A stretch of DNA of 64,000 bases from Dyella sp. C11 (GCF_003121485.1 NZ_QAVX01000001.1:434001-498000); one strand, 5' to 3'; shown: positions 20,258 to 29,677, counted from the first letter of the stretch. The notes: generated by a model not told the origin, from the letters alone. Numbers and translations are program-made.

Positions 20258-20842
20258 ATGTTTGTACGAAAGTTTTTGCTCCTGCTGTGCTGTCTGCCTG
20301 CGCTGGCCTGGGCGCATCACGACGACAAGGGACTGCGCGATGCCACCGTGCTGATCGTGCGTCATGCCGAGAAAGCCAGCGATGGCGCGGGCCTCAGCGC
20401 GCAGGGCGAGCAGCGCGCCCAGGCCTATGCGAGCTATTTCGATCCCTGGCGCGAAGGCGGCGAAAGCCTGTTGCCGCAGCGATTGATCGCCACGCGGGAC
20501 AGCAAGGAAAGCGCACGGCCACGCCTGACCCTGACGCCGCTGTCGCAGACGTTGGGCTTGCCCATCGAGCAACCGTATGCGGACGACCAGGTGGACGGCC
20601 TGGCGCGGTCGCTGCGCGAAAACAATCACGCCAATGTGGTGCTGATCGCCTGGCATCACGGCCATATCGACAAACTGATCGATGCGCTGGGCGGCAAGGC
20701 CGGCAAGATCACCGGCCGCAAGTCGTGGCCCGAGGATGTGTACAACTGGGTGGTGGAGCTGCATTTCGACCACCACGGGGATTTGGATGCGTCGCGCAGC
20801 CGGCTGGTGGTGGAGCACCTGCTGCCGGGTGATGGCCGTTAG
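20258..20842 (+). CDS. Exported histidine-phosphatase-family protein
   Basis: 194 residues from ATG 20258, chosen because it begins a signal peptide (MFVRKFLLLLCCLPALAWAHH). The phosphohistidine motif is LIVRHAEKA, and a second conserved His lies in IAWHHGHIDKLI. The protein is short for the family, like SixA-type or small secreted phosphatases. The substrate is unknown; phosphate-ester hydrolysis in the periplasm is inferred. Divergent from dusB (85 bp between starts) and followed by an inverted-repeat pair. Confidence 0.82.
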   Translation: MFVRKFLLLLCCLPALAWAHHDDKGLRDATVLIVRHAEKASDGAGLSAQGEQRAQAYASYFDPWREGGESLLPQRLIATRDSKESARPRLTLTPLSQTLGLPIEQPYADDQVDGLARSLRENNHANVVLIAWHHGHIDKLIDALGGKAGKITGRKSWPEDVYNWVVELHFDHHGDLDASRSRLVVEHLLPGDGR

Positions 20843-20875
20843 GCGTTCCGTCGCGTCGGGACAATCGGCTATCCC

Positions 20876-20978
20876 TCACCGTCATTCCCGCGAAGGCGGG
20901 AATCCAGCGACTTTAGCTCTCCGGGAAAGCTGAAGAGCGGAAAGTCACTGGATTCCCGCCTTCGCGGGAATGACGGTA
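20876..20978 (+). repeat. Inverted palindrome pair, CGTCATTCCCGCG... family
   Basis: Arms at 20876-20908 and 20949-20978 are reverse complements over about 30 nt, each with palindrome ATTCCCGCGAAGGCGGGAAT. Similar layout to the pair at 13485-13594. It lies between two convergent genes and could act as a transcription barrier. Confidence 0.85.
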
Positions 20979-21012
20979 AGGCGGAGTTACGCCCCAGCGA
21001 GGACGCGCGGGC

Positions 21013-22275
21013 TCAATGCGCCACCACCGCACCTTCCATCGCCGCCCGCTCATGCTTGTGCTTGAACAGCACCGCAAACAACACCGCCACGATCAGCGAA
21101 TACACCGCAAAGGTGATCCAGATGCCGTGCCAGTCCTTGCTCTGGTCCGGGCGGGTGAAGAACGCCTCGATCACCAGGCCGCTGATGGAGCTGCCCAGCA
21201 CGGCGCCGATGCCGTTGGTCATCAGCATGAACAGGCCCTGCGCGCTGGCGCGGATCGAGGGATCGCTCTGGCCTTCCACGAACAGGGAGCCCGAGATGTT
21301 CAAGAAGTCGAACGCCATGCCGTACACGATGCACGACAGCACGATCATCCACAGGCCCGGGCCCGGGTCGCCGTAGGCGAACAGGCCAAAGCGCAGCGTC
21401 CACGCCAGCATGCTGATCAGCATCACCGTCTTGATCCCGAAGCGGCGCAGGAAGAACGGAATGGCCAGGATGAACAGCGTTTCGGAGATCTGCGAGATGG
21501 ACATGATGATGGCGGGATAACGCACCGCCACCAGGTCCTTGTACGCATCCATCTTGGCGAAGTCGTGCAGGAACGTATCGCCATAGGCATTCGTCAGTTG
21601 CAGCGCCGCGCCCAGCAGCATGGCGAAGATGAAGAACACCGCCATGCGCGCATCGCGGAACAGCTTGAACGAGGTGAGGCCGAACGTATCCAGCCACGAC
21701 TGGTTCGCGCTGCGCTGGAAGCGCGGCGGGCAGGCCGGCAGCGTGAACGCATACAGGCCCAGCAGTACGGCCGCACCCGAGGCCACATAGAACTGGCCGG
21801 ACGAGGTTTCCAGGTGCAGCAGGCTCACCGTCCACAGCGCGGCGATGAAGCCCACCGTGCCCCATACTCGGATCGGCGGGTAATCGCGCACGATGTCCTT
21901 GCCGTCGCTCTTGAGCGCGTTGTACGCCACCGCGATGGAGAGCGAGATGGTCGGCATGTAGAACATCATGTTGAGCAGCATCACCCAGAACATCAGGCCG
22001 GGCGACTGCACCATCGGTACGCAGAACAACGTGATGGCGCCGCACAGGTGGAAGATGCCGTAGAGCTTCTCCGCATTGATGTACTTGTCCGCGATGACGC
22101 CCGCGATGGACGGCATGAACAGCGACGCGATGCCCATGGTGGAGAAAATCGCGCCGAACTGCGCGCCCGACCATTGCTTGGTCTGGAACCAGTACGCGCC
22201 AATGGTGAGCAGCCACGACCCCCATACAAAGAATTGCAGGAAGTTCATGGCAATCAGGCGCAGTCGCAGGTTCAT
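21013..22275 (-). CDS. NupG/XapB-type nucleoside:proton symporter (MFS)
   Basis: 420 residues from ATG 22275, whose MNLRLRL start matches NupG's MNLKLQL; a TTG seven codons upstream is possible. About 12 hydrophobic helices. Family-like segments: NFLQFFVWGSWLLTIGAYWF in TM1, MGIASLFMPSIAGVIADKYI, MPTISLSIAVAYNAL, and DYPPIRVWGTVGFIAALW, the last very close to NupG's DFPPIRIWGTIGF. It probably imports nucleosides across the inner membrane, although relatives with other substrates exist. Convergent with the histidine-phosphatase gene. Confidence 0.87.
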   Translation of the reverse strand: MNLRLRLIAMNFLQFFVWGSWLLTIGAYWFQTKQWSGAQFGAIFSTMGIASLFMPSIAGVIADKYINAEKLYGIFHLCGAITLFCVPMVQSPGLMFWVMLLNMMFYMPTISLSIAVAYNALKSDGKDIVRDYPPIRVWGTVGFIAALWTVSLLHLETSSGQFYVASGAAVLLGLYAFTLPACPPRFQRSANQSWLDTFGLTSFKLFRDARMAVFFIFAMLLGAALQLTNAYGDTFLHDFAKMDAYKDLVAVRYPAIIMSISQISETLFILAIPFFLRRFGIKTVMLISMLAWTLRFGLFAYGDPGPGLWMIVLSCIVYGMAFDFLNISGSLFVEGQSDPSIRASAQGLFMLMTNGIGAVLGSSISGLVIEAFFTRPDQSKDWHGIWITFAVYSLIVAVLFAVLFKHKHERAAMEGAVVAH

Positions 22276-22500
22276 CAGCGTCGTCGTGTGCTTCAAGGGT
22301 GGTGGAAGTCGGGGAGCGCAGGCTTGCGTCGACGGGCCGGTCGTTGGCCGGGCCTGTCAGGGCGAGGTGGATTCCCCTTGCAGAGGGCCTTAAGACGAGC
22401 CAAGGCCGTGCCAAAATAAGGGCAGACTAGAGGAGCGGTGCGGTGGCGACAAGTTGCGCCGCCACGAAGCCCTGACGCTCCCTTCCCCGAGGAGACCCCT

Positions 22501-23124
22501 TTGAGCCTGTTCCTGACGATTGCCCTGGTCCACCTGGTGGCGCTGTTGAGCCCCGGTCCGGATTTCTTCTTCGTGTCGCAGACAGCCGTGAGCCGCACGC
22601 GGCGCCAAGCCATGTTCGGCGTCATCGGCATCACCCTCGGCGTGGTGGTGTGGTCCGCGCTGGCGCTGGCGGGCCTGCAATTGCTGCTGCAGCGCCTGGC
22701 GTGGCTGGAACGGTTGATCGCCATTGCCGGCGGGCTTTATCTCGCCTGGATGGGCGTGAAGATGCTGCGTGGCGCGCTCAAGGCGCCGGCTGTTGCGGGA
22801 GAGCCCAAGGCGGCGCTGCAGCAGAGCGACTGGGCCACCCTGCGGGCAGGGCTGCTGACCAACCTGTCCAATCCCAAGGTGGTCATCTACTTCGGCAGCG
22901 TGTTCTCCGCGTTCCTGGGCGATCGCGTCGACACGGCGACCCGCTGGGGGCTGTGGACCCTGGTGATACTGGAAACCTTCGTGTGGTTCACCGTCGTGGC
23001 CGGCGTGTTCGCCTTGCCGGCGATGCGTCGCGGTTATCTGCGCCTGTCGCGCTGGATCGATGGCCTGGCCGGCGCCGTGTTCGTAGCGTTCGGCCTGCAC
23101 CTCATCTTCTCGCACAAGGGCTGA
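22501..23124 (+). CDS. RhtB/LysE-family amino acid exporter
   Basis: 207 residues from a TTG start at 22501, chosen because GAGGAG lies 6 nt upstream and this gives the usual family length and start (SLFLTIALVHLVALLSPGPDFFFV). Six predicted membrane helices. The LSPGPDFFFVSQTAV motif is the RhtB/LysE signature, and TNLSNPKVVIYFGSVFSAFL matches the second conserved block. Exports amino acids or derivatives such as homoserine, threonine or lysine; the precise substrate is unknown. Confidence 0.88.
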   Translation: MSLFLTIALVHLVALLSPGPDFFFVSQTAVSRTRRQAMFGVIGITLGVVVWSALALAGLQLLLQRLAWLERLIAIAGGLYLAWMGVKMLRGALKAPAVAGEPKAALQQSDWATLRAGLLTNLSNPKVVIYFGSVFSAFLGDRVDTATRWGLWTLVILETFVWFTVVAGVFALPAMRRGYLRLSRWIDGLAGAVFVAFGLHLIFSHKG

Positions 23125-23139
23125 CTGGCGACGGCCGAC

Positions 23140-23481
23140 TCAGCGTGAGCGGCCGTCGTAGTGCCTTACCGGCAGCGCATCCAGATCAATGCCTTCCAGG
23201 CAGCGCACGTTGATCGCCGCCATGGGTTTGCCATCGGGGCCGGTGCCCTCGCAGTAGGCGTGGATGCCGCAGTTCGTGCAGAAGATGTGCTGGATCACGT
23301 GCTTGTTGAACAAATAGCTGTGCGTATGCACGTTCGATGTGTGCAGATGAAACTGCTCGCGCGGCACGAACCAGAGCAATGCGCCCTTGCGCTGGCACAT
23401 CGAGCAATTGCAGCTCATGACTTCGTTGGGTTCGCCGTCCACGGTGAACTGCACGTTGCCGCAATGACAGCTGCCTTTCAT
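23140..23481 (-). CDS. GFA-family zinc protein
   Basis: 113 residues from ATG 23481, with GGGAGG 7 nt upstream. Zinc-ligand cysteines are in GSCHCGNV (Cys-x-Cys), CNCSMCQRKG and FCTNCGIHAYC, the pattern of the glutathione-dependent formaldehyde-activating (GFA/CENP-V) fold. Most family members are not proven formaldehyde enzymes, so the function stays open. The stop codon is only 15 bp from the convergent RhtB gene. The GlcD-type gene lies just downstream in the same direction as its upstream neighbour, so co-transcription with it is likely. Confidence 0.87.
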   Translation of the reverse strand: MKGSCHCGNVQFTVDGEPNEVMSCNCSMCQRKGALLWFVPREQFHLHTSNVHTHSYLFNKHVIQHIFCTNCGIHAYCEGTGPDGKPMAAINVRCLEGIDLDALPVRHYDGRSR

Positions 23482-23504
23482 GGTGAACCTCCCATACGTT
23501 GAAT

Positions 23505-24875
23505 TCAGGGCAGCAGCTTGCCCGGATTGAGGATGCCCTCGGGGTCGAACGCCGCCTTTACATTGCGCATCAAATGCAGCGTCGATGCCTGCAGCGCGAG
23601 CGGCATGAATTCCTTCTTCACCAGCCCAATGCCGTGCTCGCCGGACAGCGTGCCCTCCAGCGAAATCACCAGCGCAAAGATCTCGGCGAGACACGCGTGC
23701 GAGCGCTCGCGTTCGGCGTCATCACGCGGCAGCAGGTTCACGTGCAGGTTGCCGTTGCCGGCGTGACCGAAGCTCACGATCAACACGTCGTGCTTCTTCG
23801 CGAGCGTCTTGATGCCATCCACCAGTTCCGGCAGGTGGCTGACCGGCACCACGACATCCTCGTTGATCTTGTTCGGCGAAATGGTGCGCTGCGCGGGTGA
23901 GAGCGCCTTGCGTGCGGACCACAGCGCCTGCGTTTCCTCCGCCGTTTCGGCGACGCGCAAGTCTTCCAGTCCATCGCCACGTGCCGCACGGGACACCGCT
24001 TCCACGGCGCTCGGAAGCGTTTCGGGTTCACCATCCACTTCGATCATCAGCATGGCGCCTGCGAGTGGCACGGTGTCGCCGCCGTAGTCGCGAGCGAGCT
24101 TCAGCGCCACGTCGTCGATGAATTCGAGCGCGCATGGCGTGACCGGTTGCGCCATGATGCGTGCGACGGCGCGTGCGGCGGCAGAAACATCCTTATATGT
24201 GGCGCGAAGGGTGCGCAGCCCGGAGGGTTTGGGCGTGAGCTTCAACGTTGCCTCGGTGATCAGCGCGAGCGTGCCTTCCGAGCCGATTAGCAGACGCGTC
24301 AGGTCATAACCGGTGGCGCCCTTGCTGGTGTAGGTACCGCAACGAAAGCCTTCGCCTGTGCCTGCCACTGCGCGCAGACCCAGCGTATTTTCACGCGGGC
24401 TGCCGTATTTCACCGTACGCGGCCCCGCGGAGTTGCAGGCAAGATTTCCACCGATGCTGCACCAGGGCGACGATGACGGATCGGGTGGCCAGAAGAAACC
24501 ATGCGGCTTCAGCGCCTGCTGCAGGTCGCCATTGAGTACACCGGGCTCCACGACCGCCAGGCGGTTGTCGGGATCAATGCGCAGGATGCGATTCATGCGC
24601 TCGAAGCTCACCACCACACCGCCATCCACTGGCACGGTGGCGCCCGTGGTGTTCGTGCCGCGACCGCGTCCGATCACTGGGACGCGATGCGCGCGACACG
24701 CCTGCACGAGTGCCTCGGTTTGCTCGTGCGTGGTGGGAAATACCACGGCATCGGGCAGGGCATTACGGCGCGAATTGTCATAGGCATAAGCCAGGCGCTC
24801 GGCCATGCCGGTGGCCAGCGCATCGCCAGGGAAGTGAGTGGCCAATGCCTGGAGCAGACTGTCGGGTAGGTTCAT
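23505..24875 (-). CDS. FAD-binding D-2-hydroxyacid dehydrogenase (GlcD / D-lactate dehydrogenase family)
   Basis: 456 residues. The PCMH-type FAD domain shows PVIGRGRGTNTTGATVPVDGGVVVSFERMNRIL and DPSSSPWCSIGGNLACNSAGPRTVKYG, followed by GYDLTRLLIGSEGTLALITEATLKLTPKP. The C-terminal domain has the metal-site SFGHAGNGNLHVNL and SGEHGIGLVKKEFM, characteristic of GlcD and D-lactate/D-2-hydroxyglutarate dehydrogenases. It probably oxidises a D-2-hydroxyacid and passes electrons to quinone or cytochrome; no GlcE/GlcF partners are adjacent, so it acts alone. It lies directly upstream of the GFA gene on the same strand (24 bp), suggesting a two-gene operon. Confidence 0.88.
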   Translation of the reverse strand: MNLPDSLLQALATHFPGDALATGMAERLAYAYDNSRRNALPDAVVFPTTHEQTEALVQACRAHRVPVIGRGRGTNTTGATVPVDGGVVVSFERMNRILRIDPDNRLAVVEPGVLNGDLQQALKPHGFFWPPDPSSSPWCSIGGNLACNSAGPRTVKYGSPRENTLGLRAVAGTGEGFRCGTYTSKGATGYDLTRLLIGSEGTLALITEATLKLTPKPSGLRTLRATYKDVSAAARAVARIMAQPVTPCALEFIDDVALKLARDYGGDTVPLAGAMLMIEVDGEPETLPSAVEAVSRAARGDGLEDLRVAETAEETQALWSARKALSPAQRTISPNKINEDVVVPVSHLPELVDGIKTLAKKHDVLIVSFGHAGNGNLHVNLLPRDDAERERSHACLAEIFALVISLEGTLSGEHGIGLVKKEFMPLALQASTLHLMRNVKAAFDPEGILNPGKLLP

Positions 24876-24915
24876 TTCCCCAGTATCCCACTCTGCGGCA
24901 GCTGCGGGAGGCGAT

Positions 24916-26421
24916 TCAGTTCACCGGCAATGCCGCCGTGGCGCTCGCATTGGCGGGGGATGGTGTCGGCGCCTCCGGCAGAAGCGCCTCGATGCGCTGG
25001 CGGACATACGGATAGAACGGATTGGAACTGATGCGCAGCACATCCGTGATATTGAGGATGAGCGCGCCACGCTCGCCACGTGGCGCCACCGTGCCAAGGC
25101 GAATGCCATAGTTCTCCGACGTGTCGGGTTCGGTCCCGTACAGCGGGTCGTTGGAGGGGAAGGGCAGCGCTATGTGCGACAGCGAAAAGATGTTGTCCGG
25201 ATAGAGATACGGCAACGGGGTAACCGCGGCCGTGGTCTGGCCGGCGTCGGTGCTGCGGGCGACAGTATGGCTGTCATTTTCCGCGGCGTTGCCAATCACC
25301 GTGCTGCGAAAAGCTTGCGGCCCCGGCGGCAGCAAGCGGCTCAATGCCGTGCGCGAGCTGGGCTTCAACAGTGAGTCGAAGCGATGGTCGCGATTGACGT
25401 CGAACAGCACGACCTCACTGCCGTTCTTCGGGAGGTGCGCATACAACGTGCGCATCACGGCAGGCGCACTCACCGTGTCGTCCACCACGGACTGGAATGT
25501 AAGGATGGGCGGCAGCCTGGCAAGTTTGTTGTCGCGCGCCATGCGCAGCATCTGGCTGCGGATTTCATCCGTGAGCAAATACGACTGGCGCGCAGCATTC
25601 ACGGGAAACGAGTTGTACTTGTACGGGTTGTATTCCGGAAGCAAGTCCAGCCACGCCGCTTTCGCAAATCCCGGCAGCAATGCGGGCAATCCGGCAAGGC
25701 CCGCGAAGCGCGCAAACGTGGTAACGCCGATCATCGGCGACAGCAGCACGAGTCGTGTCGGCATCGCCAGATCGTCATGCTCGCAGGCATCGAGTGTGTA
25801 CTTCACGGCGAGTGCGCCGCCGTTCGAATAACCCACCATATGAATCGGCAGGTTCGGTCCCGCGCGCCGCTTCGCCTCCCGCATGGCAAGGCGCGTTGCC
25901 GCCAACCATTGCGGCCAGTCGGCCTTGGTGAGCCCCGCCGGTACCGTGCCATGCCCCGGTACGCGCAAGCCGATGGCGATGAAGCCGTGCGCGCGGTACA
26001 GCTCCGCGATATCGCGCAAGCTGTACGGTGAATCCGTCAGGCCATGAATCAACACCACCACACCCGTGGGCTGGCCGGTCGGCTCCAGCACGTAGGAGTG
26101 ATTCCAATCGTGCGCGAAGTGCCCCGGATACATCGGCGCACCTTCGAAGTAACGATTCGTGGCCACGCGTTCGTCTGGCGCGAGCTTGTCCGTCACCTGC
26201 GTCTTCATCTCATCGAACGCATGGCGCTCGGCGTCGAGATAACCGGGCCAGTCGGTGGCATCGAGTTGCGATGGAGAAAGCTCATCCGGGACGTATGTCT
26301 GCCAGGGCGCGAGCGGATCACCCTGCTGCGAATCCCAGGCGCGAATGGCCAGCAGGGAAACCAGGAACACGAGGACAACGATGGCTGTCCATTTGCCAAG
26401 CTTGACCAGCACTCGAAGCAT
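24916..26421 (-). CDS. Membrane-anchored alpha/beta hydrolase
   Basis: 501 residues from ATG 26421 with AAGGGG upstream. One N-terminal membrane helix (WTAIVVLVFLVSLLAIRAW, about 11-29) anchors a periplasmic or cytoplasmic-face hydrolase. Core motifs: VVLIHGLTDSPYSLRDIA (oxyanion loop), MVGYSNGGALAVKY (nucleophile elbow), and a late HRFDSL. The cap and C-terminal region, including EPDTSENYGIRLGTVAPRGERG, are not recognised. Monoacylglycerol lipase-like esterase activity is a reasonable guess only. Separated by about 100 bp from the downstream end of yraN. Confidence 0.82.
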   Translation of the reverse strand: MLRVLVKLGKWTAIVVLVFLVSLLAIRAWDSQQGDPLAPWQTYVPDELSPSQLDATDWPGYLDAERHAFDEMKTQVTDKLAPDERVATNRYFEGAPMYPGHFAHDWNHSYVLEPTGQPTGVVVLIHGLTDSPYSLRDIAELYRAHGFIAIGLRVPGHGTVPAGLTKADWPQWLAATRLAMREAKRRAGPNLPIHMVGYSNGGALAVKYTLDACEHDDLAMPTRLVLLSPMIGVTTFARFAGLAGLPALLPGFAKAAWLDLLPEYNPYKYNSFPVNAARQSYLLTDEIRSQMLRMARDNKLARLPPILTFQSVVDDTVSAPAVMRTLYAHLPKNGSEVVLFDVNRDHRFDSLLKPSSRTALSRLLPPGPQAFRSTVIGNAAENDSHTVARSTDAGQTTAAVTPLPYLYPDNIFSLSHIALPFPSNDPLYGTEPDTSENYGIRLGTVAPRGERGALILNITDVLRISSNPFYPYVRQRIEALLPEAPTPSPANASATAALPVN

Positions 26422-26524
26422 GGTGATCCCCTTGCGTTCGGACCGGCCCATTGGCGGCCCGCTGCGGCGAGTGTGACCGGGAAAACATGTGTAAACCGTA
26501 GACGGCCGTCGCGTTCGCCCGGGC

Positions 26525-26881
26525 TCAGCAGGTTTCGAAGGCGCTGCGCCACCAGTTCATCGAGGCGTTCCCCACGGGGCCGTCGTAACTCACCACGTCA
26601 AAGCGGCAGGCGCGGTTGGCGTGTGCAGGGTGTGATGCGAGCCAGAGTTCGGCCGTCTTGATGAGCTTGCCCTGTTTGGCCGCATTGACCGTGGCCGCGG
26701 CATCGCCACGCGTGCTGGTCAGGCGGTGGCGAACCTCGACGAACACCACGGTGTCACGGTCCAGCATCACCAGGTCCAGCTCGCCGTAGCGCGTCGTGTA
26801 GTTGCTTGCGAGCAGCTTCAGGCCGGCGCGCTGCAGCTCGGCGCAGGCGCGCTTCTCGAATTCGGCGCCCGCTGCCCGCAT
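26525..26881 (-). CDS. yraN: YraN family protein (UPF0102), nuclease-like fold
   Basis: 118 residues. Its ATG overlaps the lpoA stop as TGATG, so the two genes are translationally coupled. The fold signature of the PD-(D/E)XK nuclease-like UPF0102 family is visible: GAEFEKRACAELQRAGLKLLASNYTTRYGELDLVMLDRDTVVFVEVRHR, with E-x-D, E-V-R (usually E-V-K) and a following RGDAAATVNAAKQGKLIKTAELWL. The EVR replaces the common EVK, which may weaken a nuclease centre; function in the family is unproven. The order rsmI < > lpoA-yraN is conserved in gammaproteobacteria. Confidence 0.92.
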   Translation of the reverse strand: MRAAGAEFEKRACAELQRAGLKLLASNYTTRYGELDLVMLDRDTVVFVEVRHRLTSTRGDAAATVNAAKQGKLIKTAELWLASHPAHANRACRFDVVSYDGPVGNASMNWWRSAFETC

Positions 26882-28743
26882 CAGTGCTGCGTGGCGGGCT
26901 GGTCGGTCTGCAGCTGCGGCGAGCCGCTGGCATCGGTCGGCGGTGCGAGTGCCGGTGCGCTGTCCATCTGCAGGCTGCCGTTGATGGGACGCGCCAGGCC
27001 GTCCTGGAATTTGGCCCATACCAGCACGCGGCGGATACGGCCGAACTGGTCGGAGGTGAGCTGGCCGCTGGCGCCGGGCAGGTAGCTGCCCGGATGGGCG
27101 CGCAACCAGTCGACGTAGGGGGCGAGATTCCACGCATCCATGCCGAAGGCGAACAGTCGCGCCGACGTGCCGCGTGCAGCGGGCAGCTGGGCAGCGATGT
27201 CACCGTGGTTGGGCAGGCCGGGCTGCACGTCGAACAGCCACGGGGAGTCGCAGAATTCCACGCCTTCCAGGTCGCGGTTGGCGCCTGCGTCATCCACGCC
27301 CGCGTAGATGTGCGAGGTGCCGAACACCGGCAGATTCACGCGCGCGAGCTTGAGCTGGGGCAGCAGCAGTCGAGCCTGCTGCGGGCGCATGCTGATGAAG
27401 ATACCGTTGTTGTTCGTGCCGGTCGCACTCGCGTCGGCAGCATCCGTGGGCACGCCGAGTCCACTGATGGTGGAGGCGAAATTGACGCCGGTACCCGTGA
27501 GGTTGCCCGTGCCGGCCACCTTGCCGCCGCGTGCCTCGAATTCCGCCTTGAACGACTTGGCCGCGCGCTGCGCGAAGTCGTCGCTGCTCACGATGGCCCA
27601 CGCATTGGTGATGCCGTTGTCGGCCATATGGTCGGCGGCTTGCGCACCTTCGGTTTCCGGCAGCAGGCCGAATTCGCTCACGCCGCTGGCGGGCAGGCTC
27701 TTGTCGTCGGGATGGTTCAATGCGAGCAGCGGCACGGGAAGCTGCGGAAGTCCAAACAGCGCCGACACTTCACCGCGCGTCAGCGGCCCGATGACCAGCT
27801 GCGCGCCATCGTTCACGGCCTGCTGATAGGCCTTGATGGCGCCGGGTGCGGTGCCGGCGCTGTCGTAGATGCGCACGGGCGGTCGCGGCGTGTGGTTGCG
27901 TGCGGAATCGGCATAGGCCGCAAAGAAGCCTTCGCGGATCGACGTGCCCGCCGCGGCGAGACTGCCGCTGGTGGGAAGAAGCAGCGCGATGTGCGCCGGC
28001 ATCTTGAAGCCCTCACGGACATTGGCGCCTTCGCCCGGCACCATGGTGCCCACTTCCTGCTCCAGGGCAGGCGCCGGATGCGCCACGGCAACACCCAGCT
28101 GCGTCAGCGCTTCATTGACCCACGGCAACATGCGATCGCTCGGCTGCATGGCGGCCGCGCGTTGCTTGAGCGGATCGACACCCAGCTTGGTCAGCGTGGA
28201 GACAATGTCCTTGCGGTTTTGCGCCTGATCGAGGCCGGTCAATTGGCCGTCCATTTCCACGCGCGTGCGCGCAGCGCCCCACAGGTCGCCGGTTTGCTGC
28301 ATGGCTTGCGAGCGCAGCTCCAGCAGGCGCAATTGCAGCGACGCCGGCACGCTGATGTTCGGCTGCGTGGTGAGCTGCAGGGCCCTGGGCGCGTTGTGCT
28401 GCTTCAATGCCCATTCGGCCTGCAGCAGGTCCAGTCGGGAGGGTTCATCGCCCGTGAGGCGCTGGCGGCGGATGCCATCGAGCATCGGGCCGGCGCGGTC
28501 GAGCTGGCCTTCCTGTCGATAGGCCTCGGCAGCAAGCAGCTGGTAGTGGTCACGATCGCTGCCGGTCTGGGCCAGCGCGAGATAGGCCTGCGCCGCTTCG
28601 TCGAACTTGCCCTGGCGGGCGAGTGCATCGGCCTGCTGGCTCGCCGCGGTTTCCGCGGGCGATTTCTGTGCGGCCGGTGGTACGCAACCACTCAATGCCA
28701 GAGAAATAAGCAGGGCAACGCCTGCGGCGCGAGTCAAGCGCAT
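26881..28743 (-). CDS. lpoA: Penicillin-binding protein activator LpoA (LppC family lipoprotein)
   Basis: Outer-membrane lipoprotein that stimulates peptidoglycan synthase PBP1A. 620 residues from ATG 28743, with GAAGGGA 8 nt before it. Signal with lipobox LALSGC (MRLTRAAGVALLISLALSGC). The N-terminal ~250 residues are TPR-like helices (ADALARQGKFDEAAQAYLALAQ...). The C-terminal ~350 residues resemble a periplasmic-binding-protein fold: HIALLLPTSGSLAAAGTSIREGFFAAY, LVIGPLTRGEVSALF, FVFGMDAWNL-like end. Diverges from rsmI with about 95 bp between starts, and overlaps yraN by one base. Confidence 0.93.
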   Translation of the reverse strand: MRLTRAAGVALLISLALSGCVPPAAQKSPAETAASQQADALARQGKFDEAAQAYLALAQTGSDRDHYQLLAAEAYRQEGQLDRAGPMLDGIRRQRLTGDEPSRLDLLQAEWALKQHNAPRALQLTTQPNISVPASLQLRLLELRSQAMQQTGDLWGAARTRVEMDGQLTGLDQAQNRKDIVSTLTKLGVDPLKQRAAAMQPSDRMLPWVNEALTQLGVAVAHPAPALEQEVGTMVPGEGANVREGFKMPAHIALLLPTSGSLAAAGTSIREGFFAAYADSARNHTPRPPVRIYDSAGTAPGAIKAYQQAVNDGAQLVIGPLTRGEVSALFGLPQLPVPLLALNHPDDKSLPASGVSEFGLLPETEGAQAADHMADNGITNAWAIVSSDDFAQRAAKSFKAEFEARGGKVAGTGNLTGTGVNFASTISGLGVPTDAADASATGTNNNGIFISMRPQQARLLLPQLKLARVNLPVFGTSHIYAGVDDAGANRDLEGVEFCDSPWLFDVQPGLPNHGDIAAQLPAARGTSARLFAFGMDAWNLAPYVDWLRAHPGSYLPGASGQLTSDQFGRIRRVLVWAKFQDGLARPINGSLQMDSAPALAPPTDASGSPQLQTDQPATQH

Positions 28744-28838
28744 GGCCAAATCCCTTCGAGCTTTTTTTGACGACATGGTCGGCGAATGGGCGATGATAGC
28801 CCATTGGGTCGCCACCCCAATGCATAGGAAACAGGAAG

Positions 28839-29666
28839 ATGTCACAGATTCAGGCCGGCCAGCTGTGGGTGGTCGCCACGCCCATTGGCCATCGCGACGA
28901 CTTTTCCGCGAGGGCCGTCGAAACCCTGCGCTCGGTCGCCGTGATCGCCGCGGAAGATACGCGGCACAGCCGTCCGTTGCTGATGCATTACAACGTGGCC
29001 ACGCCGCTGGTGGCGCTGCATGAGCACAACGAGCGCGACGTGGTGGATGCCATCGTGCGGCGCCTGCAGGGCGGTGAATCGGTGGCGCTGATTTCAGATG
29101 CCGGCACGCCATTGATCAGCGATCCCGGTTTCCGTCTCGTGCGCGCTGCGCGTGCGGCGGGTATTCGCTGCATTCCCGTGCCGGGCGCCTGCGCGGCCAT
29201 TGCGGCGCTGTCGGTGGCCGGTTTGCCCAGCGACCGCTTTGTGTTCGAGGGCTTTCTTCCACCCAAGGCATCGGCCCGGCGTTCGCGCTTGCAGGAACTT
29301 GCGGGTGATAGCCGTACGCTCATCTTCTATGAGTCGTCGCATCGCGTGGCCGAAAGTCTGGCTGACATGCGCGATGTTTTCGGCGAATCACGCGAGGGCG
29401 TGCTTGCGCGCGAGCTGACCAAACTGTTCGAAACCGTGATCGGCGAGCCGCTGGGCGAGCTGGCGACGCGCGTGGCGAATGATCCGGACCAGCAGCGTGG
29501 CGAATGCGTGATTCTTGTCGCCGGTCGCGGCGAGGAAACCGATGCACGCGAGGCGGAAGGGCGTCGAGTGTTCGCCATCCTGCGTGAGGAACTGCCGCCG
29601 GCGAAGGCCGCAAAACTGGCTGCGGCGATCACCGGGGCGCCGCGAAAGCTGCTCTACGAAGGCTAA
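28839..29666 (+). CDS. rsmI: 16S rRNA 2'-O-ribose C1402 methyltransferase
   Basis: Methylates the 2'-O-ribose of C1402 in the ribosomal P site; RsmH (encoded 1.3 kb downstream in the dcw cluster) adds the N4-methyl to the same nucleotide. 275 residues; start with AGGAAG just upstream. Tetrapyrrole-methylase-fold signatures: GQLWVVATPIGHRDDFSARAV, AEDTRHSRPLL, LISDAGTPLISDPGFRLVRAA, PVPGACAAIAALSVAGLPSDRFVFEGFLPPK and LIFYESSHRVAESL. The family is about 280-290 residues long. Followed by a REP-type inverted pair. Confidence 0.96.
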   Translation: MSQIQAGQLWVVATPIGHRDDFSARAVETLRSVAVIAAEDTRHSRPLLMHYNVATPLVALHEHNERDVVDAIVRRLQGGESVALISDAGTPLISDPGFRLVRAARAAGIRCIPVPGACAAIAALSVAGLPSDRFVFEGFLPPKASARRSRLQELAGDSRTLIFYESSHRVAESLADMRDVFGESREGVLARELTKLFETVIGEPLGELATRVANDPDQQRGECVILVAGRGEETDAREAEGRRVFAILREELPPAKAAKLAAAITGAPRKLLYEG

Positions 29667-29677
29667 AACACCGCATA

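Noticed and set aside
22276..22296. TTG start of the NupG-type transporter
   Set aside because: Possible, but the ATG at 22275 matches the family N-terminus; neither start has a strong ribosome binding site.
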